Shown: positions 13,866 to 26,420, counted from the first letter of the stretch. The stretch: DNA of 64,000 nt from Tetrahymena thermophila SB210 (GCF_000189635.1 NW_002476432.1:768116-832115), one strand, 5' to 3'. Notes: a model not told the origin generated them from the sequence alone. A program made the numbers and translations.

Positions 13866-15473
13866 TCAATTAGCAATTCTAAATTCAATAAAGTTAATTT
13901 CTTGAATCCCTTAAGTTTAAACAAAAAAATGAACATTTTAATTTAAGTCAATTTTTTGTAGTTTTTCATCATTTGCTACAGTAATATTATCTTTTTGAGG
14001 GTAATCTTAAAGTTGAAATTAGCCATTTTTTAAGCGGAACAGGAGTTCTATTTTTCTCATTTATGTGCTATGAGCAATTTGTTAATTGCTTATATTGAAT
14101 CCCTTAAGTGCTTTAGCATTAATAGTACTCATATTAGCATTATTTGACAAGCAAAAGCTAAATTCTGATTTAATAGCTCTATTTTCATCCTGAGCTAATT
14201 CTTTTAATAGCCCTATGGAAAAGTTATATTGCATTTCTTTATCTTAAAATGGCTTTAAATTAAGTATAACTTGGTATTATTAATCTTTCTAAATTGCTTA
14301 TTGATGAAAGAATACAAAAAATTTATCTTAATTTGGAATTAATATTTTATTATTAAATATTGGAAGAGTATTTGGCAACTAAAAAACGCCAAAGTTAGTT
14401 CTTGAAACATTACTTGATTAAGAAACGCTTTAAGCTTATTTTTAATAAAATTTGTCAGATATTGACAAACAATATTCTTAAGCTAAATGCTAAATTTTTT
14501 CTTATAAGTTAGTAGCATTTTATTTAAACAAATCTATCTTATTTTATTAAATATTTTCTTTTCCATTTTTGTAAAATTCTGTCTCTTATTACAAAACACT
14601 TTTAGAAAATTAGATAAAATCACTTGATAAATCATTAGAGTTTTTTAAAAAAAATCCTAAAAGAATTTCCTTTTTGTTGACAAAATCTTGTTAAATTTAA
14701 CCAAGATGGTTGATAATTAATTTAAAAGCTTCAAATTAACCACTAATTCCTTGTAGTATAGATTCAATTTTTTATTAAATACCATCATTTTTTTCATCAA
14801 AAATAAAAGTTTTTCCTATGGTTTCGATAAAATTAAGACTGATTTCTTTTAGTTATTACTAAATTGGTAATTATTATTTGATTAATATTTAAGATTTCTC
14901 GAATGCCAATAATTATTCATTTAAATATTTTGCTTTTTCACTTTCCTTTGAATTCATATCTTAAATAAATTTTGATAGAATTTAGCCGTTATCTTAGCTT
15001 TCGCCGACCATATAATCTTAAAAGTGAGCTAAAAATTTTCCTCTTTCTGAAATATTATTATATGCATTGAGAAGTTGTTATTTATCAATAAGATTATTCT
15101 TTGCATTTTACAAAGTAGATTATTCTATATTTTAAATTGAAATACTAAATCTATTTTTAAAATCATCAAAGAAATCTTTTAGTTTTGTTTAAGGATCTAT
15201 GTATTCTGTAGATTTATATTGATCCTAATATTTTAAAAGTAGATTTTTATCTTATAACTTAGGATAATTTTTTGAAATGTCATTATTATTCTGAAGTATT
15301 TTTATCACATCGCTCACTAAAATTAAATTTTTTCCTCTTAGCTCATTTTCTGTAATACATTCTTAGCATGCCCCTATTTATTATTATTTTTTTTCGCCTA
15401 TTTATATATATTCAATATCTCTGTTTACATGCTCAATGCATTTCTTTTGATAATTAATTGGCTGTTATTACAT
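13866..15473 (-). CDS. B-box-like zinc-binding coiled-coil protein, paralog 1
   Basis: Uninterrupted frame of 535 residues ending at TGA. The N-terminus carries Cys12, His15, Cys36 and Cys39 (C-x2-H...C-x2-C), a partial B-box-like zinc site, followed by a conserved hydrophobic stretch (LILVSDVIKIL). The body, to about residue 350, is Gln/Asn/Lys-rich and helical, as in coiled coils. The last third has a beta-rich character, with repeated hydrophobic/aromatic alternation near the C-terminus. It is clearly paralogous to the minus-strand gene at 22869-24410: same zinc site, same LI.VSDV segment and similar length. From memory, proteins of this type form large uncharacterised families in ciliates. 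No enzymatic motif is visible and the function is unknown. Confidence 0.8.
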
Positions 15474-16790
15474 TTTAATAGTTTTTTTAAATGATTTTCT
15501 TGTTTTATATGATTTATATTTCTTTTTAATTTTAATTAATTATAAAAAATAAAGTAAAAGTACAGTATTAAAATCCTTATCAATATTATTTATAATTTTC
15601 ATATTAATCAAGTAAATAGAATCAAAATGCGCTTAATACAATAAATTTACTGCTTGCTTTGTTTTCTAAAAAGAGTTATTAAAAAAAAAAGTATTTTATT
15701 CAAATCAAATTATTTTTCCAAAACAAAATAGGGTAAATTAGTTTTTTGTCTATTATTTATTTCTAAAATGAATGATTTGTAAGATATCCCAAAAATAGAA
15801 CTCTTTGCTCTTTATATTTAAATAGAATATTATAAACTAAAAATCTATTTAAAAATATTAAAAGAAAATTTATGAGAAGGTATTTAATAAGATATTTTGA
15901 TTTAATATTGATTTATTTAGTTTCTTTACTTAAAAAAAACACTTAAAATAAAAGTCTTTTATCTCACATTTATTTTTTCTATTTTATCAAAATAATCTAG
16001 ACACTACCTTTAATCAAATATTTTCCTAAATTAAATTTTCTAATTTTTAAGCTAAAAAAGAGTAGAAAACTCATTTAAAAGGAAATATTAATTTTCATAA
16101 AACTCAGTAAGTTTTAATAATATAGTGAATAAATAACTCTTTTATTAATTGAATTAGAATTTTTTCTTATTAAAAAATTTCAACGAAACTTATATTTTTA
16201 AAAATAAAATTTTCGCTAAGTTTCATTTCTAAATAAATAGTAATATTTTCTATTTTATATTTTAGGCATTTTATGAGAATAAAATTGACCACATTATTTT
16301 GTTTTTTTAATTTATTATAAGGTTGAATGAACTTCTTCTTGGAAATTTATTTCTTTATTAGCAAATAAATATTATATATATATGTATATATAGTACCCTA
16401 GGGTACTGCCTTTTTCAAGGCTACATACACGAATAATAACAAGTTATCATATAAATTCTGATTAAAAAAAAGAAAAAAAAATATGTATACTGCCATTTTA
16501 GTATTCATTTATATATTTATATTTTTAAAAACTCCTTTGATTACATATATCCAATCAGCGGAATTTTAAAACCATTATATTTTAAAAATAATAAAAAAAA
16601 GATATACCTTAATTTAATAAATTTTTGTATTCATTTGGTTAACCTAGTTGTTAGCTTATTCCTGAATTAAATTCTCTCATTTTAAAGTTCACAAGAATTT
16701 AATTCATGGAAGTGCTATACTTGATAACAGAAATATTACATTTTTATTTATTATTTTTTACTAAGGTCATTCATTCATTTGTTGATATTA
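15474..16790. other. Upstream region of the zinc-binding gene, no gene seen
   Basis: AT-rich spacer upstream of the zinc-binding coiled-coil gene. It holds a perfect 16-base palindrome (listed separately) but no coding frame that could be supported. Confidence 0.5.
16392..16407. other. Perfect 16-bp palindrome with a GC-rich centre
   Basis: AGTACCCTAGGGTACT equals its own reverse complement, with a CCCTAGGG centre that stands out in this AT-rich sequence. It follows a TATATA run. It may be a protein-binding dyad or chance. Confidence 0.7.
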
Positions 16791-17396
16791 AAATGATTGA
16801 AAGCACCTAAAGCCATTTAAAATTTAAGAGAAATAAAGCAATATTTCTTTTATATAATTATTAAATTAAAATTTACTTTCTTATTTTATTAAATTATTCT
16901 TATGATTTCATCTATCTTGTTTCGGGCTTTTATCAATTACAAAAATTTTTAATTAATTTCGAATAAATTAAATTAAATCCAACCTATAAATTTTATCTAT
17001 AACAAAGCAGAAATTAACAAAAATATTTTTTAAGTGTTCATTTAGATTACAAATTGCAAATTAATAAAAAACAAACATAGAGTAAATACTTTTGGATTAT
17101 TTGTTTTAAATGTGTATTTAATTGTAAAATAGATAGATATATTACTTACAAATACTTACAATTTACAGTAATAAAAGTATCCTTCCAATCTTGTTTGATT
17201 AAGCTCATGTACAATAAATAATTCAGTTAATATTTTTGAAATTTAATCTAAAAAAATTTGATTAGTAATTAAAGAATGAGTGCTTATAATTAATAAAAAA
17301 CTCTTGCAAAAACATATAAAAAAAACTATTAGTTACAACATCATTCAATTATAAATTTATAAATTATTATATTTCAAATTTAGTAGTGCAATATCA

Positions 17397-17732
17397 TCAG
17401 AGTAAAAATGCGACTAAAAAAAAGAGGGATGAGAACAAAAGCACACTATAAGTACAGTTAATCAATTAGTTGTAATAATTCTAAACAGTAGGATTGCTTA
17501 TATTGCTGCAGTTTTTAATAAAACAAGCTCCAACCGCAGATTCAGCATTATTACTTTAGGTACAGTTAAGAGTACATGCAATGAAAGTAGTTAATGCAGT
17601 TTAGCAAGCAGTATCAGTACTTTAACAAACTTTTCCTGAAGAAAGCTATGCTTAGACATCAGAACACTTTTAGGCATTTACTGTGAACAAAGTGATAGAA
17701 ATAAGAATTAGAACTGAAGTAATTTTTCTCAT
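17397..17732 (-). CDS. Small cysteine-rich secreted or GPI-anchored protein, copy A
   Basis: Intact single exon of 111 residues, TGA stop. Residues 1-20 form a signal peptide (MRK then a hydrophobic core ending VNA). The mature part has eight cysteines spaced C-x12-C-x6-C-x9-C-x3-C-x12-C-x4-C-x17-C, and the motif NCSNIS, which holds potential N-glycosylation sites. The last 16 or so residues are hydrophobic and end the protein, as a GPI-attachment signal or short membrane anchor would. It belongs to the second subfamily (with E-J) and has that subfamily's upstream block. It lies about 8.6 kb from the next copy, separated from it by the ARF-like and zinc-binding genes. Four suppressible TAA/TAG codons in the first half confirm the ciliate code. 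Function unknown. Confidence 0.88.
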
Positions 17733-17770
17733 TTTTTTTTTTTTTGAAATTTAGTTTTATATTTTTTTTT

Positions 17771-17817
17771 AATATTTTTGATTATAATATTTTAGCAAGT
17801 GGGCTCTAAATTTATAT
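17771..17817 (-). promoter_or_regulatory. Conserved upstream block, second subfamily (copy A)
   Basis: A block of about 45 bases, roughly 40 bases before the ATG, is shared with copies E, F, H, I and J. Its plus-strand core reads GATTATAA then a variable middle and CTCTAAATTTATA. It is conserved while neighbouring noncoding bases diverge, which suggests a promoter. Confidence 0.5.
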
Positions 17818-20029
17818 TTGAGAAGTTGTAAATTTTTAATTTTTTTATCAATTTTATTCAGCTAAGATTACTTGCTTACAATTTCTAATTTATAAATTAA
17901 GTTACAAAAATTTATTAAACATAGAAATTCAATAATCATTAAATGATATAGATAATTAATAACACACATTGAGTTAAAAAAAATCAGATCAAATATTAAT
18001 ATTTAATATAAAAAACCTAACTTTAACTTACATAAATTTTTAGTAAGAAATTTACCAAAATAAAATCTAGCTTTATTTAGTTTGTCTAATTTTTAAAAAA
18101 GAGAAATGTTTGTTTTAAACTGTAAATCTTATTTCATTCATTAGCAATCATTAAAACTATAAATTATAAAATAAAATAATTAATTAATTAGCTATTTACT
18201 GTATCTTTTAAAATCTTGATGTATTAGAATAAAAACTACTTTAAAAAGAATTTCTAGATTAATTTGTAATTTTCTTTTAATTAATGTTACAGCTAACAAA
18301 TACCATACCTAGTGGCTAAGGTACAGTTTAATTTTAATATTTTTGCTTAAAAATTAGTGGTTGTAAATTCAATAAAGCTTAAGTATTTAACACATAATTT
18401 GAAGATAGATGTGTGTTTAATTTGATGGTTAATAATTATCAATAAAATCAAGAAATTAATTAATTTGTTTTAATATAAAAATTCAACTTTTAATGATTGC
18501 AATAAATATATCTTTAGAAATAAAAACATAACAGAATTTTCATTTTAAGTGATAAAATATTATTTTGTTTAAATTATTTAAATTTTGTTTTCTTTTTATT
18601 TTTTATTTTTAGTGTTTTATGTTATTTTTTTTTTGTATGTTTTTTAATAAGAAAGGTAAAAAAGATTTCTTTTAAATTAATTGAATATGATTTTCATATT
18701 ATTTATCTGGTAAATTTTGATACTTTACAAAATAGACTATTTCTAAATTATAAACAATATATATAATTAATCAAGCAAAAAGGAAGGAAGCAAATTAGTG
18801 AAAAAATTTCTAAAAATTGTATCTATCTTCTATTACAAAAATTTAAATTCCCAATTAGCGAATTTGATTATATTGCTTATGGGTGATTCTGAGCTGATTA
18901 TTTAAAAAGTAAACAATCTACTCAATTATTTATGGTAACTAGTCATTTTTATTGCTTGCTTAAAAAAATAAAAGGAGTTAGTTTATTATTAGAAAAGCAT
19001 AAAGGATAAAATAAAGGTTAAAAATTTTATATTTTATGAAAAATAAATCATTTCAATCATTTCAAAGTTGTTTTGAAGCCAATTGAGAGAGATAAAGAAA
19101 AGCTAGAAATCTTATAAAATTTTAGAATTTGAAATTTGAATTGGTCTGATTGTAACAAAAGCAAAACACTTGTTCAAGAAAAGGATAATTAAACAAAATA
19201 AAAGCATTGGTAGAATTATCTATATTTTACAAAATCCTAATTAATTAAATGTATCTTTTTCTATTTGGAAAGTGTATATTTTACATTAAAAACTTATTAT
19301 TAAATCTGTAAACCAAATCTATTTTTCAAAAATATATATTTAAACAGTATTCCTTGAATAAAATTGTAGTTTTTCTAGTTAGAGCTTCTCATAAATCATT
19401 TTTTAAAATAGAATTCAAAAATAAATCATTTTGCTAAGTAATAAATGATACATAAGTTTTAAACTGGAAAAAAAATTTATAAAATTTGAGCATTCTTTGT
19501 GATTTTTTAAGTGATTACAGAATTTCTTTAAATTCGATCAAATCAAATCAAATTTAATTCGAAAGAAACTGTCTATTACCTTAAAATAATAAAGATTTTG
19601 TCAAAAATAATAAACATCTTTTAATTACCAAATTTTGGCTTAAAAACAAACACAAAAGACAAACTAAAGAAAAGAAATTATAAAAATTTTCTTAATGATA
19701 TTATATTTACATATTTACTTATCCATCTATGTTTTGAAACTAAATGATTTCACTCTCTCTTTAAAATAATAAAAATTATAAGTAATAAAATAATGATTAG
19801 CAGATAAATCAAATTAAAAATAAATTTATTTTAGAAATATTTTATGTTTCTAACAAAACCTTAATAATGAATAACAATTAAAATGACTATTTAATACTTT
19901 TAAAATAAATCATTTTATTTTAGTATTTATGAATTTTATTTATTTTAGAAGAACCGTAAAAACTCAATAAATTAAAAAACAAAAATTAAAAAAGAAATTG
20001 GTTTCTAAGCTAATATCCATTAAGTACTA

Positions 20030-21230
20030 TACTTCTAATTAATGCTACAACCAATAAATACCAAGTGGTTAAGGTACAGTTTAATTTTAATATTGTTGCT
20101 TAAAAATTAAGGGTTGTAAAATTAAATTCAACATAACAAGGAAATAATTTGAAGTTACTGCATGTGATTGATTGATTAATTAATTAATTTGATGGGAAAC
20201 AATGAAATTATCATAAATTTATTAAATATTTAGCTTTTGATTGAAATTAATTTTGATTTATTTTGTAATTTGTTTTTCATATTCATGTTATTTATATGGT
20301 AAATTTTGATACTTTACAAATAGATTATTTCTAAAGTAGATACAAAATATTTAATTAATGAAGCAAGCAAGCAAATTAGTGAAACAATTTCTGAAAATTA
20401 TATCTTCTGTTACAAAAACTGTATTCCCAATTAGTTAATCTGATTATATTTTTATGGGCTATTCAAAGCTGATTATTTAAAAAGCTGTTACATCTACTTA
20501 ATTGCTTATTGTAGTTAATTATTTTTATTGGTTAAATATATAAATGGAATTAAGTTATTGCTAAAAAAGCAAACAGGATAATTAAAACAGTGTAAATTTT
20601 ATACAAATCAAAAATATTATTTTGAAGATAATTGAGATAAATAAAAGTTAGAAATCTTATAAAATTTAGGGATTTGCAATTTAGATTGATCTTATAGTAA
20701 CAAAAATAAAACAATCTTTCACAGTAAAGAAAATTAATTAAAAAAACAAATAGCATCAAATTTATATTCTGTATTTTATAAAATACTCATAAAAGTCTCT
20801 TTTTCTATTTGAAAAGTGTGCGTATATTTTACATTAAAATGTTTTTATTTATTTTATATGTAAACCAAATCTAATTTCCAAAAAAATTTATTTAAACAGA
20901 ACGAATAACTTGAATACTCATAAAATCATAGTTTTAAAAGTTAGAATTTCTTTTAAGTGATTTTTAAAAATATTTTTCAAAAATAAATCATACATTTTGT
21001 TTGATTCATAGTAAATGAAACTTTTTAAGCTTGGAAAAAATATTCTTTTATTTAAAAGAACATTCATTGGGATATATTATTGATTACAAAATATCATTAA
21101 ATTCGATGGAATCAAATTAAATTAGAAAAAAACTATCTATTACAACAGAATCTAACTTTTGTCAAACATAGTAAATAAATATCTTTTATATACCAAATTT
21201 GGTTTCTAAAATTATAAGAAAAACTAAATA
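20030..21230. repeat. Gene-less copy of the upstream flank repeat
   Basis: About 1.2 kb closely resembles 18280-19640, the region upstream of copy A, and the corresponding flanks of copies F, G, H and I. Shared landmarks include AAGGTACAGTTTAATTTTAA, the AGCTGATTATTTAAAAAG stretch and the GGATAATTAAAA stretch. No cysteine-rich gene is joined to it, so it is a partial duplication or the gene was lost. The rest of 19641-21679 shows no gene. Confidence 0.65.
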
Positions 21231-21679
21231 AAAGATATCTTTTTTCTGAATAGTCATATTAAGAAATTTATCAAAGCATTTTTTCAAACTAAATAATTTT
21301 CTTATTCAATATAATAAAAATAATGATGGAATGATTAATAAAATATAAATTTTCTTTCATTAAATTGAAAAACAATTAATTACCATTTATAACTAGGGTT
21401 CAAAATCCAAAATTTAAAATTTTTCGCCAACTGCAGATCCTTTAAATGCTATAATTTCATGTAAATATATTTATTAATTGAGCTGGGTCAACCTTCATAT
21501 TTAAAAATTTTTATGATATAAAAAATAACCATTAAATTAATAAAATATCATTTTATAACAACAAAATCTAATGGAATAAAATGGATGTTTAATTTGAAAT
21601 TAAAATATAAAAGTTTTTGTTATTTTATCGAAAACATACTTATTAATTAAATATTATTACAAATTTAAGTAATATTTTT

Positions 21680-22231
21680 TCAAAATTTTTATTTTATTAA
21701 GATATTTGATAGCCAGTTTAATCCTTCTTTAAGTCCATCTCCATTCAAAGCACAGCATCCTTAAATATGTAGCTATCTAACACCTATATATTAATTTAAT
21801 TCAAGTTATTCTTGAAGTCTTTCAGTATTTACAGCAGCGATATCTTACTTATTTGCAAGGATTAAAATAGGGATATCTGGTATATTAGGGTTTTCTAATA
21901 ACATGTTTAAAGTTTATTTTGCTTCACTAAATCTCTCAATATTAGAAGAATCTATTACAAATAACAAAGCGTTGCTATTTTTATAGTAATGATGCCAAAA
22001 AAATTTTCTTGAATAGTCATTACCAGAAAGATCCCAAAATTATAACTCAAGGTTTTTATATATAATTTTTTCAACAGTAAACCCTACAGTTGGAATCAAC
22101 TATATGGCTTTGTTTAGCTTTAGTTAATAAAGTATTGTAGTTTTGCCTGCATCATCAATTCCAAGCATCAATATTTTTTTTTCTTTTTAGCTTTAAAAAG
22201 AGTATAGAGCTTTTAATATTATTTAACCCAT
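21680..22231 (-). CDS. ARF-like small GTPase with altered switch II
   Basis: Single exon, 183 residues, the usual ARF/ARL length. Gly2 follows Met1, as needed for N-myristoylation. The P-loop is GIDDAGKTT (24-32, canonical GLDAAGKTT). Switch I is IPTVGF (46-51). The WDxxGQ motif reads WDLSGN (66-71), so the catalytic glutamine at position 71 is asparagine and the first glycine is serine. NKQD (127-130) and CCAL (159-162) give base specificity. The family cycles between GDP and GTP on membranes and directs vesicle or ciliary traffic. Loss of Gln71 would be expected to slow hydrolysis or change GAP dependence. It lies 637 bases downstream of the start of the second zinc-binding gene's 3' end, on the same strand. 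The exact ARL class is unclear. Confidence 0.9.
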
Positions 22232-22868
22232 TTATGATTATTTATTTATATTTATTGTTTATAGTTAGTTTAGTAATAAATATTTAGCATTTGTTTTTTA
22301 AATATAATGGATTTATGCTTAAATAATAAAGAGTAAACAATTCTAATTAAAAAAAGATAGACAAAAAAATTAAATCTGAAAAATTATAATTTTTATCAAT
22401 TTTCTGACAAGGAAATAATATCTTTTTTCATTTGTAAAATTAAAAGAAAAAAAAATAAGCAATTATACATAAAGAAAATATTATTAAAAATATAAGTCTT
22501 TTTAAAAGTTTGAGTAATTAAAATCACTCATATTCTTATTTATCAATGCTCCAATTAATTAAGACAGAGGCTATTTTAAATTTTTTAAAAAAATTGTAGT
22601 AAGGTTAGAAATTTAAAAAAAAGTAAATGAATTTTAAAAGCTCTAATTGTAGATGGATGTCTAATTAATTTCATTTTTAACACAAATATTAATAAAACCC
22701 TCATCTATTTAATCATAAATGAAAAAATGTTTTTAAACATTCCCATTCAAAATTATTAAATGAATGTAAACAGTCTCTCTGTCTAATCACCATAAAAAAA
22801 TATTTTAAAAAAATTATTTTACAATAAAAAATAAGTAAATAAATACATTTTTATAGCTTAAATTTAAT
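22232..22868. other. Spacer between zinc-binding gene and ARF-like gene
   Basis: This 637-base AT-rich spacer holds the 3' flank of the second zinc-binding gene and the 5' region of the ARF-like gene. No additional gene was seen. Confidence 0.5.
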
Positions 22869-24410
22869 TCAACCTCTATTAAATTCATTAATTATTATTT
22901 ATTTAATGCTTGACACTTCAATGTATAAGAAATTTTGTTGACTTAAGTCAATTTCACAATTTTTTTAAGTTTTTTGATTTTTCATATCTTTTAGATAAAG
23001 TACTTAATCTTTCAAAAGGAATTAGAATTCATAATTTAAGATCTTCTCACCATTTATTTTAGTAATATCTTTAGTCATATCAGTTGAATTCGTGGAATAC
23101 AATTCAAAATTCTAAGAGAAAAGTCTTGCTTCTTTTTAAGATTAATAGTACACCTTAGCTCCAATAATGAATTGATATTATTTTTATATACTTTTATCTA
23201 ATATTAACTAAAGTTTCATTTAATATTTTTATTTTTCTTTAAAGTCTTCAATACTAAAAAATTAAAATTTAGAAACTGCTTATGGATCTAAATCTATTTT
23301 ATAGTTATTGAAAGGAAGTGCTTTTTAGGCATAGTAAAAATCAGATTTTATGCTTTAAAGAAGTTAAGGATTAACAGAACCTAAAGGTAATTGATTTTAC
23401 TAACACAGTTTACTTACCAACTCGTAAAGATAGCAATTTGCTTATTTATTAATACTTTCTTTAAATTTATTAATATTTTGCTTGGCAATTGAAATTTGAT
23501 TATTAGAAATATTTGCATTTAAATTATTATTCAATTCAATGTCATATTGATGAATATTCTATTATAATTTCATAAATTATAGTTAAGGATCTTACTTTAT
23601 AAATGACAAAATTGCTTTATTATTTTCAATTTATTTAGTTTAACCTTAAGCAAACTATTAAAAAAGCTCACTATAGGCTTCAAACTAATCATGTAAGGTT
23701 TATTAAATGCTTGATATTTACTGTTGATTATTACCACTCCTATAATCAAATAAAAAAGCCTTTCCAATATCTTCAACAAGCCTAAAAGCGAAGTTTTTTA
23801 GTTTTTACTGAATTGGTAATTATTAATTCAAGATCGCTTTAGTTTTTTAGAAGGCTTCTAGCTAATCTTTTAAAATCTAAGCATTATTTTATTAATTGTT
23901 GTTCAATGATGTAATGAAATTTGTTAAATTCATGCCATTATCTTAATTATTTGTCATATAGTTCAAGAATTATGCTTTAAACTCACCTTTTTAACAAACT
24001 TCATTATAAGTTTTAAGAAGTTCTACTTTATCTTAAAACTTTTATTCAATGTTTTATAAAACAGATTTCTCTTATCTTTCAATTAAGCTAGTCATTTAAA
24101 TCTTAAAATCTGCAAAAAAGTTTGCTAGCTCTTAAAGGAGAATTATTTTATCCTCTGAAGTGAATTCAAGTTAATAGGTATTAAGGATTTGTTTGTCTTA
24201 CAAGCTAGGAAATTCATTCAAAATTTAGTTGTCATTATCTAGAAAATCATATACATCACTCACCTAAATTAAATCTTCTCCAGAGAGTTTAAGAGACGTC
24301 ACACAGGAACTGCAAGCACCTACCATTTGCTTTAACTTGTTGATCTGTAAAAAAAGTATTTCTTTTTTGTGAGTTAAACAAGTTTTAAACTAATTATTTG
24401 GCTACTCCAT
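22869..24410 (-). CDS. B-box-like zinc-binding coiled-coil protein, paralog 2
   Basis: Uninterrupted frame of 513 residues, translated codon by codon to TGA. The N-terminal zinc site is Cys11, His14, Cys33 and Cys36, followed by LIQVSDVYDFL, which matches paralog 1 at 13866-15473. The central 300 residues are Gln/Asn/Lys-rich and look coiled-coil. A distinct C-terminal part ends with IDLSQQNFLYIEVSSIKQII, a beta-like stretch. More than 60 glutamines are coded by TAA or TAG. The pair is separated by copy A of the cysteine-rich family and the ARF-like gene, so the duplication is not strictly adjacent. No catalytic motif is visible. Family membership is supported by the paralog; the function is unknown. 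Confidence 0.85.
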
Positions 24411-25860
24411 TTTTTTGCTATTAAGTCTATTTTTAATATCTTTTCCGCTATCTTATTTGTTTTTATTAATTAATTATTATTATTATTTTTCTTTAATTAT
24501 TTTGAAGTATTTAAACCTAGCTAAAATTTCCTTATTACTTTATTAAATTGTTGAATTCCTTACTCAATAGAATTAATGTGTTTTATTTTTAATTCTATTA
24601 ATTTTTCTATTTCAAAACTAACTAATTTTCTAAGATTTAAGATATATATAATCCCTTATGTATTTTAATCTCTAGATTAAAAAAAATAAAGAGAAATTGA
24701 TTCATTCTTTAAATCCAAATATCTAAAAATAAATATGCAAATAAAAATATTTTCAACAACTTAAAATTAGAGAAAAGGATTAATTTTTAAAAAATATTCA
24801 TGGAGATTTTTATTAAAATGAAAACTTAAGCAAATAATATTTTTAATAAATACCTTAATAAAATATGCTTTATTTCGCATAATAAAAATCTTCAAATTTC
24901 ATTTATAATCAGGTTAATAAAATATCAATTTAGGGATCTTTCGATTTCAAAAATAATTAGAATCCAAAAATTCTCTTTATATAAAATTGCTTAATTAATT
25001 TTTACTTTTTAAAACTCTGAATAATATCAATGAAAGACAATAAGCAAACTTAAAATCAAAATATATAAAAATGATAGTATTTAAAAAATAAAGTATCTCA
25101 TGATGCAAAAAAAATTCTTAACCAAAAAATGAAAATTGGAGAAACAGATTGTTTGTTTAAAATATTTATAGAGGTTTTATAAAAGATAAAATTGAAAAAA
25201 TAGGTTTGAATATTTTTAATTTAATAAAATTATTTTATTTGTGATTTGAATATTTTTAATTTAATAAAATTATTTTATTTGTGATTTGTATATTTTTAAA
25301 CTAAATAAAATCCTAACTTAATTAATTAATTAATTTTTACTTTTTCAATCTATAAATTACATCAAAAATTGAGAAAATCAAGTTTAATTAAATTTAAAAT
25401 ATAATTAGATTATCAGACATACATACATGATTTATATATATTTTTATTACTTTCTAATTATAACTTAGAAATGAGTTATTTAATTAAGTAATTATCTATT
25501 CTATTTATTTATTCATTCATTCATTTATAAAATAATTAAGGTTTAAATAACTTTAACCCAATAAATTTTAAAATCTTCATAAAAATTTTACACTTTTTTT
25601 TTTAAGTAAATAAGGAAAATAATTTTGTTTGTTAAATAAATTATGTTTTAATTTTAATAATGAACTTTTTTTGTTTAAAAATAATTAATTTTAATATTCG
25701 TTTGTTTTATACATAATAGAAAAAATAAATAATTAAAAAAAATAATTTTAATTGTTTGTTTTTAGTAATTAAATTTGCAACAGCTTAATTGGATTATTAA
25801 ATTTTAAATGAAAAATTAAATTTTTAAAAGTTAAGAGGCTAATATCTAAATTATGATTTA
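24411..25860. other. Intergenic spacer, no gene seen
   Basis: AT-rich spacer upstream of the second zinc-binding gene. It contains a 40-base tandem repeat at 25205-25311. From about 25430 onward it resembles 38380-38830, marking the outer edge of the first-subfamily duplication. No coding frame was supported. Confidence 0.5.
25205..25311. repeat. 40-bp tandem repeat, about 2.6 copies
   Basis: Two consecutive 40-base units starting TTTGAATATTTTTAATTTAA are identical, and a diverged partial third follows. It lies in intergenic DNA. Confidence 0.85.
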
Positions 25861-26044
25861 ATCAACAAACAATACATGCAAATACAAAATTTAACAAAAT
25901 ATTTTATTAAATATTTGTAATTAATACAAACTTGCTCTGAAAAAGCTTAGATATTTGATATTAATTAATTGATTTACTGATGTTAATATCTTTAATATAT
26001 TGTAAATTAACATATATTAATTACTTTTCTAATTTTTAAAGCAA

Positions 26045-26386
26045 TCAAAATAGTAAAGCAATCAAAACAAAGAGAGCTGAGAACATGAGTAAACTATTAA
26101 AGCAAGTAATAATCTCATTGTAAAAACTTTTAACAGTGGCGTTAGATATGTTACTGCAATTGGTTTTTACGCATTTGACTAAGTCTGAGTCTGTATTACT
26201 AGTATTACCACAATTTCCGAAACAAGTAATGAAAGTATTTAAAGAATTTTTGCAGTCAGTGTCTGTAGCTTGACAAATAGTACCTGTACTAAGCTTATTA
26301 TTGATGTCATCTGAACATTTAGAGGAAGCACTTACTGATAGTAAAGTAATTGAAACAATTAATAAGATTGATGCAATTTTTCTCAT
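26045..26386 (-). CDS. Small cysteine-rich secreted or GPI-anchored protein, copy B
   Basis: Intact, 113 residues, TGA stop. The signal peptide is residues 1-20 (MRKIAS, hydrophobic core, VSA). Eight cysteines are spaced C-x13-C-x6-C-x9-C-x3-C-x12-C-x4-C-x17-C, and the motif NCSNIS precedes the last. The C-terminus (LLMFSALFVLIALLF) is a hydrophobic tail that ends the protein, as in GPI-anchor precursors. It belongs to the first subfamily with C and D. Unlike the other copies it uses no TAA or TAG codon. A secreted or surface protein held by four disulphides is the simplest reading; no known family was recognised. Confidence 0.9.
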   Translation of the reverse strand: MRKIASILLIVSITLLSVSASSKCSDDINNKLSTGTICQATDTDCKNSLNTFITCFGNCGNTSNTDSDLVKCVKTNCSNISNATVKSFYNEIITCFNSLLMFSALFVLIALLF

Positions 26387-26420
26387 TTTTTTATTGAAAG
26401 GGTTTTATTATTATTTTTTT

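Larger units (their letters stand above)
16791..19640. repeat. Duplicated unit A: cysteine-rich gene plus homologous flanks
   Basis: The flanks of the cysteine-rich gene at 17397-17732 match those of the copies beyond 41 kb. A conserved downstream block lies at about 17085-17195. Upstream of the gene, a stretch to about 19640 recurs near 20030, 48730, 53190, 57490 and 60590. The unit shows that this isolated copy belongs to the same duplication family as the right-hand array. Boundaries are approximate. Confidence 0.7.

Noticed and set aside
26045-26386. CHCH (twin C-x9-C) mitochondrial protein
   Set aside because: One C-x9-C spacing is present, but the second pair does not fit, and a signal peptide and hydrophobic tail indicate the secretory route.
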